Origin: Erodium maritimum
Taxonomy: Eukaryota; Streptophyta; Magnoliopsida; Geraniales; Geraniaceae
Assembly: GCA_963921825.1 (NCBI GenBank)
Contig: OY997592.1
Location: 53,278,336-53,342,335 of the forward strand
DNA: 64,000 nucleotides
Reading direction: 5' to 3'
A program made the position numbers and the translations under genes. The notes under the pieces were generated by a model. That model saw only the letters and a list, made by a program, of their open reading frames with translations, was not told the DNA's origin and ran no database searches. Positions 46,660 to 57,713 of this stretch are shown here, in pieces; position 1 is the stretch's first letter, and the number at the start of each line of letters is the position of its first letter.

Positions 46660-47018
46660 ATAATATTCATTTTTTCTATTCGATATATCTTGTTACCAAG
46701 GTGGCGCGACTTTAAATAATGTGTTTTCTTAGTGCTCACTTAGCCGCTTAAGTGGCCACCAGAGCAACAGAGCTAATATTCTGCATCGTCCCAAATAACT
46801 CAAAGAAAGGATTATTTTATTTAGTCGTTCATAAGAACAAAAGATCCTTTGTTTGTAAAATAAGGTTGTTGGTTGACTAATACAAATTGAATATAATGGT
46901 TAACTTTCTACTTATAAGATGTACCATTTAGATGTTGCATCGTCTAAGTGTTTGAGCGCCATAACTTGAAGCATGATAGCTCAAGAAATCGTTTTTTCAA
47001 TGCTTTAAGATTTTGAGA
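46660..47018. other. Intergenic DNA, nothing recognised
   Basis: AT-rich with short frames only. I see no repeat boundary or gene. Confidence 0.5.
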
Positions 47019-47800
47019 TTTTTTTAGGGAGTAATGCTATAATTTTATATATCAAACAGCGAGGATATACATGCAATCTGATGAAAACGCACAAGAAAAC
47101 CAAAAATATTACCGATTCCTGATCGAAAAAACCGCGTAACAAAGTGGGCCCCAAAACGTGAAACAATAGTGCACGCCAAAAGTGCAACAAGTGCATACCA
47201 AAAATGCAACTAGCGTACACAAAGTGCAACTAGTGCACACCAATGTTGTAACAAGTGCAGTTATTTGACCCAAAGAGTCCACAATCAAGCCAAAACCTAA
47301 CAACAATGAACAAAAAAAGAAGCTGAAAACGTAACCATGCCTCCTTGGAATCCAACCACGTCGACCATCTAAGTACTCCTCCAACTGAGTTTGATCACTA
47401 GTATCCGAAGAACATCTCCAGAGAAAACTAAGTCCAACACATAGAGCTTCAACTCCCCTCACCATATCACCCCTTCCACAGTCGGAGTATAAATCCAACG
47501 TTGGTTCAATGGACTATGATGGTCAACACCGCGAAAATAAATGGTGAAACGAAGAAATTGAAAGAACCAAAACTGGTAGAGGAGGAAAAGGGAATGTGAG
47601 GAACGAACTAGAATCGAGTAGTCATGGACAACGAAACAAAACCCTCGAGAGAGAAGGTGGGGAAAGGGAAGGGGTTGACCTCCACCGACAACAACCATAA
47701 CCGAGCCACGATCATTATCGACAAGGACAAGAGGTCGAAGGAGAGAGAAAAAATGGTTGCAGCTATCAAAAGACGAGTCAAGTGAATGTTCATTTCACTT
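47019..47800 (-). mobile_element. Probable retroposon, LINE-type tail
   Basis: The T-run at 47019-47025 and the - strand ending GCATTACTCCCTAAAAAAA preceded by TTTGATATATAAAATTATA look like a LINE 3' tail. Two overlapping frames (47498-47109 and 47698-47459) are Leu/Phe/Cys-rich and match nothing I recognise. Repeats of GTGCAAC/AGTGCACAC type occur at 47165-47260. No target duplication was found. Confidence 0.45.
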
Positions 47801-48164
47801 GTTAGCTTAATTCTCGGTTGAATAACTGTTAAAAAAATTATCATAACTAATTTTAGTAATTTTTTAATTAATTAATGTATACATAATAGCGGTAGTTAAG
47901 TGATCAATTTATTATTTGGTTATAATCGTGAATATTATTTTAATGTATTTGTAAAATAAACAAATAAAAGCCGAACATTTTTTTCAAAATTTCGGTGATA
48001 TTAAAATTAAATTTTATTTGAAAAATAATTTTTTCAGTTTTATATTTTTTAGTTTTCTGATTATAATTTCCATAATATATATTTTTCTATACTACTGTAA
48101 TTTTAAAAATATGTATTTTTTAGATTTAAAACAATTTTTATTTTTTATATAATTTTCAAAACTA
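47801..48164. other. AT-rich intergenic DNA
   Basis: Strongly AT-rich. Nothing is recognised. Confidence 0.5.
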
Positions 48165-48430
48165 TTTGACTCTTTTTTGATCAGCGGGAATATATTAAAT
48201 GAAACCTCTCACGAGAGAAAGATGAGTACAAGAGGACTGACTACAAACCACAAAAATCCCAAGAAGTACGCAACCTTCTTGTAGAGCACAATCGAAACTC
48301 AAGAAAAACCAGCAAGAGTATATAATCAACAAGAAACAAACCACCAAGACATACAACACAAGTCCAACACTACAAACCTACACACTTCACGTAGGAAGCC
48401 AACAAACATAAAAACGGGATCTAATACCAA
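48165..48430 (-). mobile_element. LINE 3' end fragment
   Basis: On the - strand the sequence ends GGTTTCATTTAATATATTCC then CGCTGATCAAAAAAG, a standard plant LINE tail. The upstream 200 bp are T-rich 3' UTR without coding. The element is 5'-truncated, and the 5' edge is approximate. Confidence 0.55.
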
Positions 48431-49700
48431 AATTTAACAACTGTCATGTAGTGCGAGGGTAAATTCAACTTTTTGAATCAAATTTATCTGTATCAGTGAC
48501 AAACGTAAAACAAAAAATTGCATTTAATCATTTTCAATCCATGGATTTTAAGAATTAACCAATAGAGCAACCGATCATAACAAACACGATTACATGCATA
48601 CCGTTGAAGAAATATTTAAAGATTTGTAAAAGAAAAAGAAAATTTGTGCTTGGCGAGGATGCAAACAATTTTGGGTTAAATACATTATAGTACCCTTATG
48701 TTCGGTCAACTGACCTTTTGGCACCCTTATGTTTTTTATTACATTTGGGTACCCTAATGTTCGGTCCACGGACGGAATTAGCATATTCCTTCAGAAAACT
48801 AACGGAATATTCCTACAAGCTAGTCATGTGACACCATGTGTAGTTAAGTGGAATGTGAAATGACAATTTTACCTTTCGGCATTTGAACCTTATGTTTTTT
48901 AATCAAGAAATGACCAATCTACCCTCTTATAAACAAATAATCAAATAAAAAGAATAAAAAATAAAACAAAGTATAATATTTAATTAGTTAATTTGATTTA
49001 ATAAATTATAAAACAAAAAAACATACACCTAATAAAAATAAACCTAAAGCGGATGCAAGACATATCAACAAACACTTCTTCGTTTCATATGTTCTTGCGA
49101 GACCCATTATCGAAGCTCATCTTCTTCGAGGAGATCATGGCGAGGAACTCGACGCCGGTGAAAATTAAGCTCGGATTTGCGTGAGGAAGAAGAGCCCAAG
49201 CCAAGTGGTGATGGTCGACGTCTAGAACTCGTCGCCGACGCACGAACTTCCTCCCTCGCCTTCTCTTCTATGTACCGATTCCCACTCCATGGTCGTGCCC
49301 TAACCCAGAAGAAGCTTGAGATTTGCTCCCCGGTAAGATTATAGAACCCATTGTTTGAAATTAGGAATTTTGTAGAAAATCAGTTTTTGGGATTAATAAG
49401 ATATGTTCTGGCAAATTAGGCGTCAGCATCTGCCTTAATTTTGTCAAGTAACAAATTAGGGGTGTGGTATACATACAAGGTATTACTAAACCCAAAAAAA
49501 TTTAACTTGATAGAAGGTCACACAATATGTTATAATATAATTATAATTGTGCCCCATAAACAGATTTGTTCATAAGGACGTGTGTTAGAATATAATTATA
49601 ATTGAACTTTAAACTAAGTTGGTCCTCTAACATAGTATAAGAACCTGATTCCTCACAGATTCAGGTTTAAACTCCATTCTCTACAAAAAAAAATATATAT
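48431..49700. other. Intergenic DNA with a half MITE and a GC-rich island
   Basis: 48670-48910 carries 'tagtacccttatgttcggtc' and 'gggtaccctaatgttcggtc' motifs like one arm of a foldback MITE, with no partner found. 49070-49340 is a GC-rich island with a short frame starting MARNSTPVKIKLG, not recognised and possibly a captured gene fragment. 49541-49700 is a unit of the tandem repeat continued at 50830. Confidence 0.4.
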
Positions 49701-50825
49701 TTTTTTTTGAGAGGAAATGGAAATATCATTAATGTAAAATAACTTGGTAACCCCACACATGGAGATCACCGTACATAAACCAAGCTAACATAACTGGAAA
49801 GACAAGTGCAGAAAACTTAAAAGTGCTCTGTAGCATAATTGCGGTCGGGGGGTGGGACTGCGGTAGCATCCGCGGATACCGATACAGTTTACTCCAACCA
49901 GAAGAAACTGATCGAGCAGATCAGAGGATAAACGAACAACGGTGGACCAATTACTCCCCCGGTATGTCAGCGTGCGTCGTCCTCCCTTGATTGATAATGG
50001 TAGGGCTCCTGAACGCGGGAATGCTGACCCCGAAGTGGTAGGGCAGTAACACATCAGCTGTTGGTGATATCAATGCCACCTATACACCAGGGAGAAGGTA
50101 CAGCCGACCAAACCCTCCCTGGCCCCGGCATGACTCATTCCTGGAGGCGAGGGTGCTTATAGCCCCCCGCCGCTGTAGGTGATACCTCATTCGACGCCGC
50201 CGAGTCTTCCCCTCCGACGCTGGCGTGATCTCCGAGTCCGACGATACCGGAATCGGATTGCCTCCCACCCCCATCATCGCCGGCATCACAGTAGGGAAAG
50301 CATCCCCGGCTTTCTCCCCGTCCGCCTCCCTCCGTCCCGACCTACTTCCCAGACGTCTGGGTCGTGGAGCTCTCGCCGGCGTCCGGCGGAGAGTAGCCGG
50401 TCCCGTCCGGACCCGGCCTCCCACCGCCCAACCGACCATCTCCTCGGATCGAGCCGAGAATTGCATCCCCGGCAGGCCAAACGGATCCGATAACACCTCC
50501 TCCGAGGCCGCCAGCCCATCCTCCTCCTCCGGTTCCCCTTCCGGTCACTCATCCCCCATGATCGCCGTGTTCCCCACCGGTACCAATCCCGACTCCCCCA
50601 CACCAAGTGCTCGAGTCTCGTCCCTGGCGGCGAGATCCCCAGCCCTGGTCTCCTGCTCCGAGAGACAGGGTCCCCACTGCACCCCGCCGTCGTCGCTGTC
50701 TACCCCGCCGACCATCACGCTCGAGTTCTCCATGTATGGCGACGAAAATCGCAAAACTTCGTTTAACCCTAGCAGAGATAGGTTAGAGAGGATGCGCCTT
50801 CATATCATCTTGTTGAGTTGATTTT
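49701..50825 (-). mobile_element. LINE-related retroposon, best copy of the family at 1-5899
   Basis: The T-run at 49701-49708 and the - strand ending TAATGATATTTCCATTTCCT plus CTCAAAAAAAA mark the 3' tail. The 3' half (49785-50180) is shared with 5400-5899 and partly with 40247-42655. The 5' half is GC-rich with a start frame MENSSVMVGGVDSDDGG (50754 downward) and proline/arginine-rich overlapping frames, probably a decayed ORF1. No reverse transcriptase is present. It interrupts the tandem repeats at 49541-49700 and 50830-51375. Confidence 0.65.
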
Positions 50826-50829
50826 CTAA

Positions 50830-51375
50830 CATAGTATTAGAGCCTTATACCATTAAATTCTAAAGAAATATATTAATTTCTTCTAAATTTAACAAATTGT
50901 CCAAAATGAAATGCCCTTATATATCTCTTCTCAATGAGAAAATAACTAATTTTTCTTTAATTTATCAGATTTGTTCTAAATGTGTCAACTCTTATCTCTG
51001 TTCTCAATTGGCTTTTCTCTTCTTCTAATAATTCATGTCCTAACCTATAAACAGACTTGTCCGTAAGGCAACGTGTTAGAGTATAACAATAATTGGACCT
51101 TCGACTATCAGTTTGAGCTTTTAGTTCAGTTGGCTAATATGGTATCGGAGCTTAATTTCGCTCGGACCCATGTTCAAACCCCACTAAGTACAAAAATTAT
51201 AATTTCTTCTCTATTTATAAAATTTGTCTAAAATGGGCCAACTATTATCACTCTTCTTAATGGGTTCATCTACTTCTCTAAATAATTCACTTCCAAACTC
51301 GTGAGAGCTCTTACTAGAGTATAAATATAATTCAGTTTCCAGCTATCTACTTGAGTTTTTGGTTGAATACATATT
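50830..51375. repeat. Degenerate tandem repeats, period about 248 bp
   Basis: Blocks such as 'atttgttctaaatgtgtcaactcttatctc' (near 50970) and 'atttgtctaaaatgggccaactattatcac' (near 51218) recur about 248 bp apart. Each is followed by 'ttagagtataa' and 'ttggctaatatggtatcgga' type segments. A further unit lies at 49541-49700, before the retroposon. The TGGTATCGGAGC phrase resembles an LTR-element primer-binding site, so the units may descend from LTR-element ends. Confidence 0.55.
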
Positions 51376-52445
51376 AAATTTAGATACACATCTCTACTCC
51401 CAGAAGAATATACATTGCAATCGAATAGTTAATATGTTGGAATAAAGGTACATTGTAGATATAGTAGCATCCTACTTTGCGTTGAAGCCAAGTTTTGTTA
51501 AAGAATCACTAGCATGATAAATTAGAAAGTATTATTAGGGGTGAGAAAATTATGAATCTAATTCCTTGTGACAGGAATGATAAAGCACACAATGATTATT
51601 TCTAAATATAACTAATGAGTGAACAATTAAGCGGACCAATTGAGATGTTAATGACGATCGGTATTAGTTATGATGGAAGGACTATAGTTGTTGAAATTGG
51701 TTTTATGATTAAAAAAAACCACCCAAGTCATACAAGATCAATTTCTAGAGACATATGTACCGATATACACGCCTAATGGCTAATACTAACAAGTTATTTC
51801 TTTTTTCTTTTTTTACATACTGACAAGTTATTTCAAATTTTCAACCATTTAAATCTGATTGTACGAAATCAATGAACGGTTATTTTCAAAATATTAGGTA
51901 CACCACAAAAAAAAAATCAGCTTGAGTATGGGAATGGGATAAAAATTGACCTCAACATAAGTAAAGGAATGGAATTGGAAATGGAAAGGTCAGTAGTCAA
52001 TGGTCGATGAGGCCAGTTGGTAATTTTCTTAAATATTAATTGAATTGAAAACTAGTGAAAAGCGCGTGGCCGCGTTGAGGTCAGCATCGTCTATAACCCC
52101 AAATCCGTCCATTAATATTCACGCGGATTAGCTCCACAAGATCAACACCAACTACTTTTCACAGACTTGTCCAACAAGGTATCAAGTATGAACAATTCTA
52201 TCACCAGGAAAGTAAAATTACTCCAGAAATATTGAAATCAAATATTCACGGTGATAATCGAAATTAAACAGATCAAATCAAGCATCCATCTAGTCATGTA
52301 AATCGTTAATTAGTAACCCTATTAGTCTAATCTAATCTAATCAAGCAGGATATTTACACCTGATGATAGAGAATTATAACAAGACGGAGAAGCTTAATCA
52401 GCAGATTCACCACTGACCTTGAAGGTGGGTTGGTATCAGATCTGC
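51376..52445. other. Intergenic DNA 3' of the EF-hand gene
   Basis: AT-rich. No gene, inverted repeat or tail is recognised. The EF-hand gene's 3' UTR and poly(A) site should lie in the right-hand 200-300 bp. Confidence 0.5.
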
Positions 52446-52904
52446 CTAGGCCTTAGTCGACGGCGATTTGGTCATCATCTTCTTAAACTCCTCGAAATTG
52501 ACGCTGCCGTCGCCGTCCTTGTCGACGGAGCTGATCATCTTCTTACAGTCCTTGAGCGAGCACTTCTCTCCCAGGCTCCTCAGCACGGAGTGCAGCTCCA
52601 CCGCCGATATCACCCCGTTCTTGTCGAGATCGTACAGATCGAAGGCGTCACGGAGCTCCTTGTTGCCACACTTGTCCTCTCCGCCGGCGCAGTGGAACGC
52701 CGCGAACTCCTCCACGTCGATGAAGCCGTCGCCGTCCTTGTCGAGCTCGGCCATAATGCGGGAGACCTCGTCTGGCGTGGTCTCGGATCCGAGGGCGCGG
52801 AGGATGTCGCGGAGCTCGGAGGAGGAGATCTTGCCGTCGCCGTTCTTGTCGAACTTGTTGAAGATCCTGAGGACCTCTTCGTCGACGAAAGTTGTTTTGG
52901 CCAT
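52446..52904 (-). CDS. Calmodulin-like calcium-binding protein, four EF-hands
   Basis: An intact intronless frame of 152 residues. The ATG at 52904 sits in GTTGCTATGGCC, a good plant start context. The in-frame sequence upstream lacks an ATG. Canonical EF-hand loops lie at residues 19-30 ([12 protein letters not shown]), 55-66 ([12 protein letters not shown]), 92-103 ([12 protein letters not shown]) and 128-139 ([12 protein letters not shown]). All four have Asp at position 1 and Glu at position 12, so four Ca2+ sites are expected. Length and layout match the CML23/24/25/26/27 branch of plant calmodulin-like proteins, cytosolic or nuclear sensors that bind targets when loaded with calcium. 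The CEF-like Cys72/Cys79 linker is as in that group. No signal peptide or lipidation motif is seen. The high GC at third positions contrasts with the AT-rich surroundings. An allergen-type polcalcin is excluded because those have two EF-hands. Confidence 0.95.
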   Translation of the reverse strand: MAKTTFVDEEVLRIFNKFDKNGDGKISSSELRDILRALGSETTPDEVSRIMAELDKDGDGFIDVEEFAAFHCAGGEDKCGNKELRDAFDLYDLDKNGVISAVELHSVLRSLGEKCSLKDCKKMISSVDKDGDGSVNFEEFKKMMTKSPSTKA

Positions 52905-53021
52905 AGCAACGGAATGGGAGAGAGAAAGTTGCAGCGGCTGAGTTTCTGTTTCAGGGCTGCTTTGCGTGCTGCTATTTGTAGGTAGGGGTTCACGCGTTTT
53001 CAACTTAATGCCACGCGTTTC

Positions 53022-53044
53022 TTTATATATATATATATATATAT
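53022..53044 (-). promoter_or_regulatory. TATA-rich core promoter of the EF-hand gene
   Basis: A (TA)n run of about 23 bp ending TATATAAAG on the - strand lies about 120 bp upstream of the ATG. It can serve as the TATA box, giving a 5' UTR of roughly 80-90 nt. Being a microsatellite, it is likely to vary in length. Confidence 0.6.
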
Positions 53045-53244
53045 TTTATTTTTTCAGTTATGGTCCCATGTGATCTGTTGTACACTTGTACATATCAAAT
53101 CGTGCTAACCCATTAATAGGACAATTAATCAGTAATTAACATATTATTGATTTACGTATAACTAATTTTTTAAGAATAAAGTCTGTAGTTAATTCCGATG
53201 GAGGAGTTCTTTTTGGGAGCAAGAGACTTTTTATTAAACTTCCA

Positions 53245-54400
53245 TGTTTTATGAAAGGAGATTCATTAATAATTAATAAACCTTACGGATAAAACAACAC
53301 AGGCGTTGCATCCATCGATTATTTTTGGAAAACCGAAGGATGACCAATGAGATGAGAGCTCTCGGATAGGGCGACGCAGCGCCTAGACAACTAAGTACCA
53401 GATCGTTCTTTCTTGTCGACGATCCAAAATGGTTCGCCGACAGAGAGATCCGACCGGTAACACTACCAAAGGTAGCAACAACACCTACCGGAGATCTGTC
53501 GATCAAAGACGGATCTTTAACGACGAAAATCCGATAGGGTGACTTCATGGAAAACAAAACAAACAGACAAAATAACAAAACAACAACATCAAAACTAAAA
53601 AAACTCTGGACCGACTCCCGATGTTCGGGGCTGAGATTGAAGCGAGGGGGGAGGCGGACGGCGCCGACGGTACAGATCCAATCCGCTTGGGGCAGGTGCA
53701 CGGGACTGGACGGGTGAGAGCGGTAAAGCAAGAGCATTCGGCACGGACTGCGGCTCTCCGGCAACATGTGGGAGTAGATCTGGTCGTCTGGCCGGAGGAG
53801 TATGGCGGAGAGGCTTGTCCAGAGTAAATCGGGTCGTCGATGTCGGCTGGAGAGAAGGGGAAATGACGGTGAGGGGGTCAGCGAGGCTGACTACCTCCGG
53901 CGACCAAGCTCTGGCAGGTCCAAGAGAGGCAGGGCATGCTAGCACCGGCGAGCTACCAGATCTGCAGTGAATAAATCTGGAAGTTGTCGATCTGACGGTA
54001 AGGGGCTGAACTCCGGCAGGTGAAGTGAGGAAGGGACAGTGGGTGTCGCCGGGGAAAAAAGATGGAGAGGGCACGGGTTGTTACCGACAAATCTAACCGC
54101 TGGGACAACAGATCCGTCGAGGTCGAGGCTCACACAGACGAGGGTTCTGGCCGAAGAAGGAGAAAGCAACGGGGGGCAGGGGTTGGGGGGTCTGTGGACG
54201 CCGGAGGAGCACACTTGACGATGGAGCACGACTGCCGGAGAAGCCAGGGAAGGCGGAGGAGTTATGGCAGACGGAGTAGCCATGACCGGTGGAGAAGCAT
54301 GGCCGACGATCGGAGGGACGAAGGTGGAAAGAGAGGAAGAGTGGGGAGGTTGAAGGTGGAGAGGGACGACCACCGGCAGCCATCATGAGCGGAGTCACAG
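53245..54400 (-). mobile_element. Probable LINE-type retroposon upstream of the EF-hand gene
   Basis: On the - strand the 3' end reads GTTTATTAATTATTAATGAA then TCTCCTTTCATAAAA, like a plant LINE tail. The 5' part (54373-53595) is GC-rich with Pro/Ser-rich overlapping frames such as PPSLASPAVVLHRQVC. The middle contains a frame (53767-53273) with a TTTGTTTTG-rich stretch. The layout matches the retroposons at 27273 and 49701. No reverse transcriptase or target duplication was seen. It lies about 200 bp upstream of the EF-hand gene promoter. Confidence 0.5.
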
Positions 54401-54564
54401 TGGCTGCCGGTGGTGACGGCGCGATGTGGATTTATGGTTTGCAGGTCCTTCAGGGAGAGAGTTTGCTCGAGTCAAAGGTCGTTCCAACTAATTGTATCCT
54501 TTTTGCTTTATTAAACTTCAATTACCAACACACATATAAAGAGTCCGTATTAAGTAATGGATGT

Positions 54565-54911
54565 TGTAAAAATCAAGTTTGATCGGAACCAACACCACGA
54601 CACCAATAGCTTAGAGTAATACGAAGGTTGGTGTCTACGGGTTGGTTACCAAACAAGACAAGAAAGAACACTTGAGAATCAGAGAGTAGAGAGAACTTTT
54701 ATTAATTTCTTGAGAACTTTACTACAAGATGAGAGTGTTGGGTGTGTGTTGTGCTGTATTGGATTGCATATTCTAATACAATGAGTTGGCACCTCTATTT
54801 ATAGGAACTAAGAATACATGAGGTAATGCCACATATACTACTAACATGCAATTAGTGGTGACATGCTAATTGTGGTGGCCACATGTGGCATTAGGATGCC
54901 ACTTCATAACA
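54565..54911 (-). repeat. 3' LTR of copia element A, about 347 bp
   Basis: On the - strand it begins TGTTATGAAGTGG just after the polypurine tract and ends near TTTTTACA. It contains CCTATAAATAGAGG as TATA box and a T/C-rich R-U5 region. The left edge could be shifted by about three bases. Confidence 0.8.
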
Positions 54912-57713
54912 CTCCCCCTAGGACACCACAATGCGCTTCAAGATCAAGTTGTCTCGTTAAAAACCTCCTCAGGAAAACCCGGTGGGAAAAAACTTGTAAG
55001 GAAAAGAGTGCAACACACAAAAGTGCTTGAAGTTGTGCTTGATGCTACCTCGTTAAAGATCTTTTCAAGAAAACCATGTGGGACAAAACTTGGATAATGG
55101 AAAAATAAGTCGGCAAGGCTTTTATAAATAAATCTACAAGGTTCTCGCATGACCGAATCTACTTGACATCTATCTCATTATTCTTCTAGAGCTCATGAGT
55201 ATAAAAGAACTTCGGAGAGATATGGTTGATCCTATCTCCTTTGATATAGCCTCCTCTGACTTGAGCAATACAAGTTGCATTGTCTTCATATGTAATGGAA
55301 TGAGAGTTTGACGGAGGAGAGCCAACCAAGCATAGCACATGCATGATAAGAGACCGCAAGAACACACATTCTCAGCTAGCTTCATGTAGCGCTACAATTT
55401 CTGAGTGATTTGAGGACGTCACAACCAAAGTCTGCTTCGTAGAGCGCCAGGAAATGGCTGTTTCACTGCAGATGAAAACATATCCTGTCTGGGAGCGAGC
55501 TTTGTGAGGATTTGATAAATAGCCTACATCCGCATATCCAACTAGGCCAACGCTCCTCCTAGACTTAGAATACATATGTTTCAAATCTCTGGTCCCGCTC
55601 AGATAACGAAGTATATGCTTGATACCGTTCCAATGTCGTCGAGTGGGTTCTGAACTGAACCTGGCAAGTACATTTACTGTGAACGTTATGTCATGTCGCG
55701 TACATTGTGCCAAATATAACAAACCCCCAATAGCATTTAGATATGGTACTTTAGGACCAAGTATCTTTTCATCTACTTCTTTGGGACGGAATGAATCTTT
55801 CTTTGGATCTAAAGATCGGACGACCATTCGAGTACTGAGTGGATGAGCATTTTCAATGCTAAAGCGATTCAGGAGCTTTTCAACATATGCATATTGATGG
55901 ATCAAAATGCCATCAGACATGTGCTCGAGCTGTAGGGCGAGACAGTGTCTAGTTTTGCCTAAATCTTTCATCTCGAATTCTCTTTTCAGGTACTCAGCAT
56001 GTTTAAGGATCTCTTCAGTAGTCCCAATCAGATTTATGTCATCAACATATACTCCTATAATAACGAAACCAGAGTTCGTTTTCTTGATGGACACACATGG
56101 ACATATGGCATCATTCTTATAGCCTTCTCTGGTAAGGTACTCGCTTAGGCGATGGTACCGCATCCTACCAGATTGCTTCATTCCATATAGAGACTTCTGT
56201 AACTTTATGGAACACAGATCTCTGGGGATATCTGTCATTGCTTCAGGCAATCTCAACCCATCGGGGAGTTTCATTTAGATATCAGTGTCCAAATTACCAT
56301 ACAGGTAAGCAGTGACAACGTCCATCATGCACATATCAAGTCTTTCAGAGACTGGTAGGCTGATCAAATACCTGAAAGTGATCATATGCATTATTGGGGA
56401 ATATGTCTCATCAAAATCGACTGCTGGTCGTTGAGAGAATCCTTGGGCCACAAGTCGAGCCTTATATCGGGCGACTTCATTTTTCTCATTCCGTTTCCGG
56501 GTAAATACCCACCTGTAACCAACAGGTTTGACATCTTCTAGTGTCTTGGAAATGGGCCCAAAGACTTGGCGTTTTGCCAATGAAGACAATTCTGCCGAAT
56601 TGCTTCTTCCCACATAGGCTAGTCATCTCTGTGACGACATTCGTCAATGCTTCGGGGCTCAAAATCAAACTCATTGATTATCTCATTAGCCACTGTGAAT
56701 GCAAAGACATCATCAACAATAATATTAGAGTTTTTCGGCGCTTTTGGGTCGACCGGTTCTACTTCCGGGCCGATCGGAATCACTTCTCGGCCGTTCGGCT
56801 GCATTTCCGGGCCGATCGGAGGCGCTTCTGGGTCGTTCTGTTCTACTGGAACCGGCTCTGGTAGTTCTTCTGGAACTACTTCTGGTAATGAGACTATTTC
56901 ATTCCTTCTATTCTTTTGACATTTCCGCTTCCAGGGAACGATGTCTTTTGATCCAACTGCTCTCCCACGCTTCAGGCGTGCACTAGAGGAATCGATGGTT
57001 GTCTTTGCAGTATCAACAATGATTTTAATTTTAGCTGGTACATTGATAGCATCTATATAAGACCTCGTCATCTTTGACGTGTCTGCAAATGCATCAGGCA
57101 TTTGATTTGCAACATTTTGCAGATGAAGTATTTTCTGGACTTCCATCGCACATTGTGGCGTGCGTGGGTCAAGATGAGACAGAGAACTTACTTTCCAATC
57201 AAGCTCAGGCCTAACTTCAGGAGGCTTATCTTTCTCACCCAATGGTGGAAACGATGTCTCATCAAAATGACAGTCTGGAAATCTTGTAGTAAACATGTCA
57301 CTAGTCAAGGGCTCAAGATACCTGATTATTGATGGTGAATCGAAACCAACATGAACACCCAATCGCCGTTTGGGTCCCATTTTTGTGAGCTTAGGAGGTG
57401 CGATCGGCACTTGCACGGCGCAACAAAAGTTTCGCAAATGGGATATATCAGGTTCATGACCACACGCAAGTTGCACGGGAGAATATCGATGATATGAACT
57501 AGGCCTCAACCGAATTAAAGATGCAACATGTAATACAACATGTCCCCAAGTAGAAATAGGTAATTGTGATTGCATCAGTACTGTACGTGCAATTACATGT
57601 ATACGTTTGATAAACGATTCTGCCAAACCATTTTGGGTATGGACATGTGCAACGGGATGTTCTACAGTTATCCCTATTGACATGCAATAATCATCAAACG
57701 TTCCTGACGTGAG
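54565..57713 (-). mobile_element. Ty1/copia element A, 3' portion
   Basis: On the - strand, in order: the end of integrase and its C-terminal region (from 57713), a long linker with ProGlyPro-type repeats (about 56700-56880), reverse transcriptase with YVDD (about 56085), RNase H (to about 55170), a polypurine tract ending GGGGGAG, and the 3' LTR (54911 down to 54565). The left part of the element continues past copia element B, which is inserted into its integrase. Its 5' LTR and gag are outside the window. The RT phrasing recalls the Ivana/Oryco lineage, which is tentative. It is a fossil with a few breaks, roughly three to five. Confidence 0.85.

Noticed and set aside
50179-50821. Pro/Ser/Arg-rich + strand frames of 104 and 198 codons
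   Set aside because: They lie antisense to the retroposon at 49701-50825, are low complexity and contain no domain.
51120-51195. Possible tRNA-derived SINE (GTTCAAACC B-box-like plus upstream A-box-like phrase)
   Set aside because: No A-tail or duplication, and the phrase recurs as part of the 248-bp tandem repeat.
52419-52985. Long + strand open frames opposite the EF-hand gene
   Set aside because: Shadow of the GC-rich EF-hand coding sequence.
52905-53003. N-terminal extension of the EF-hand protein to 53003
   Set aside because: It would have to start at TTG; the ATG at 52904 has good context and gives the family's usual length.
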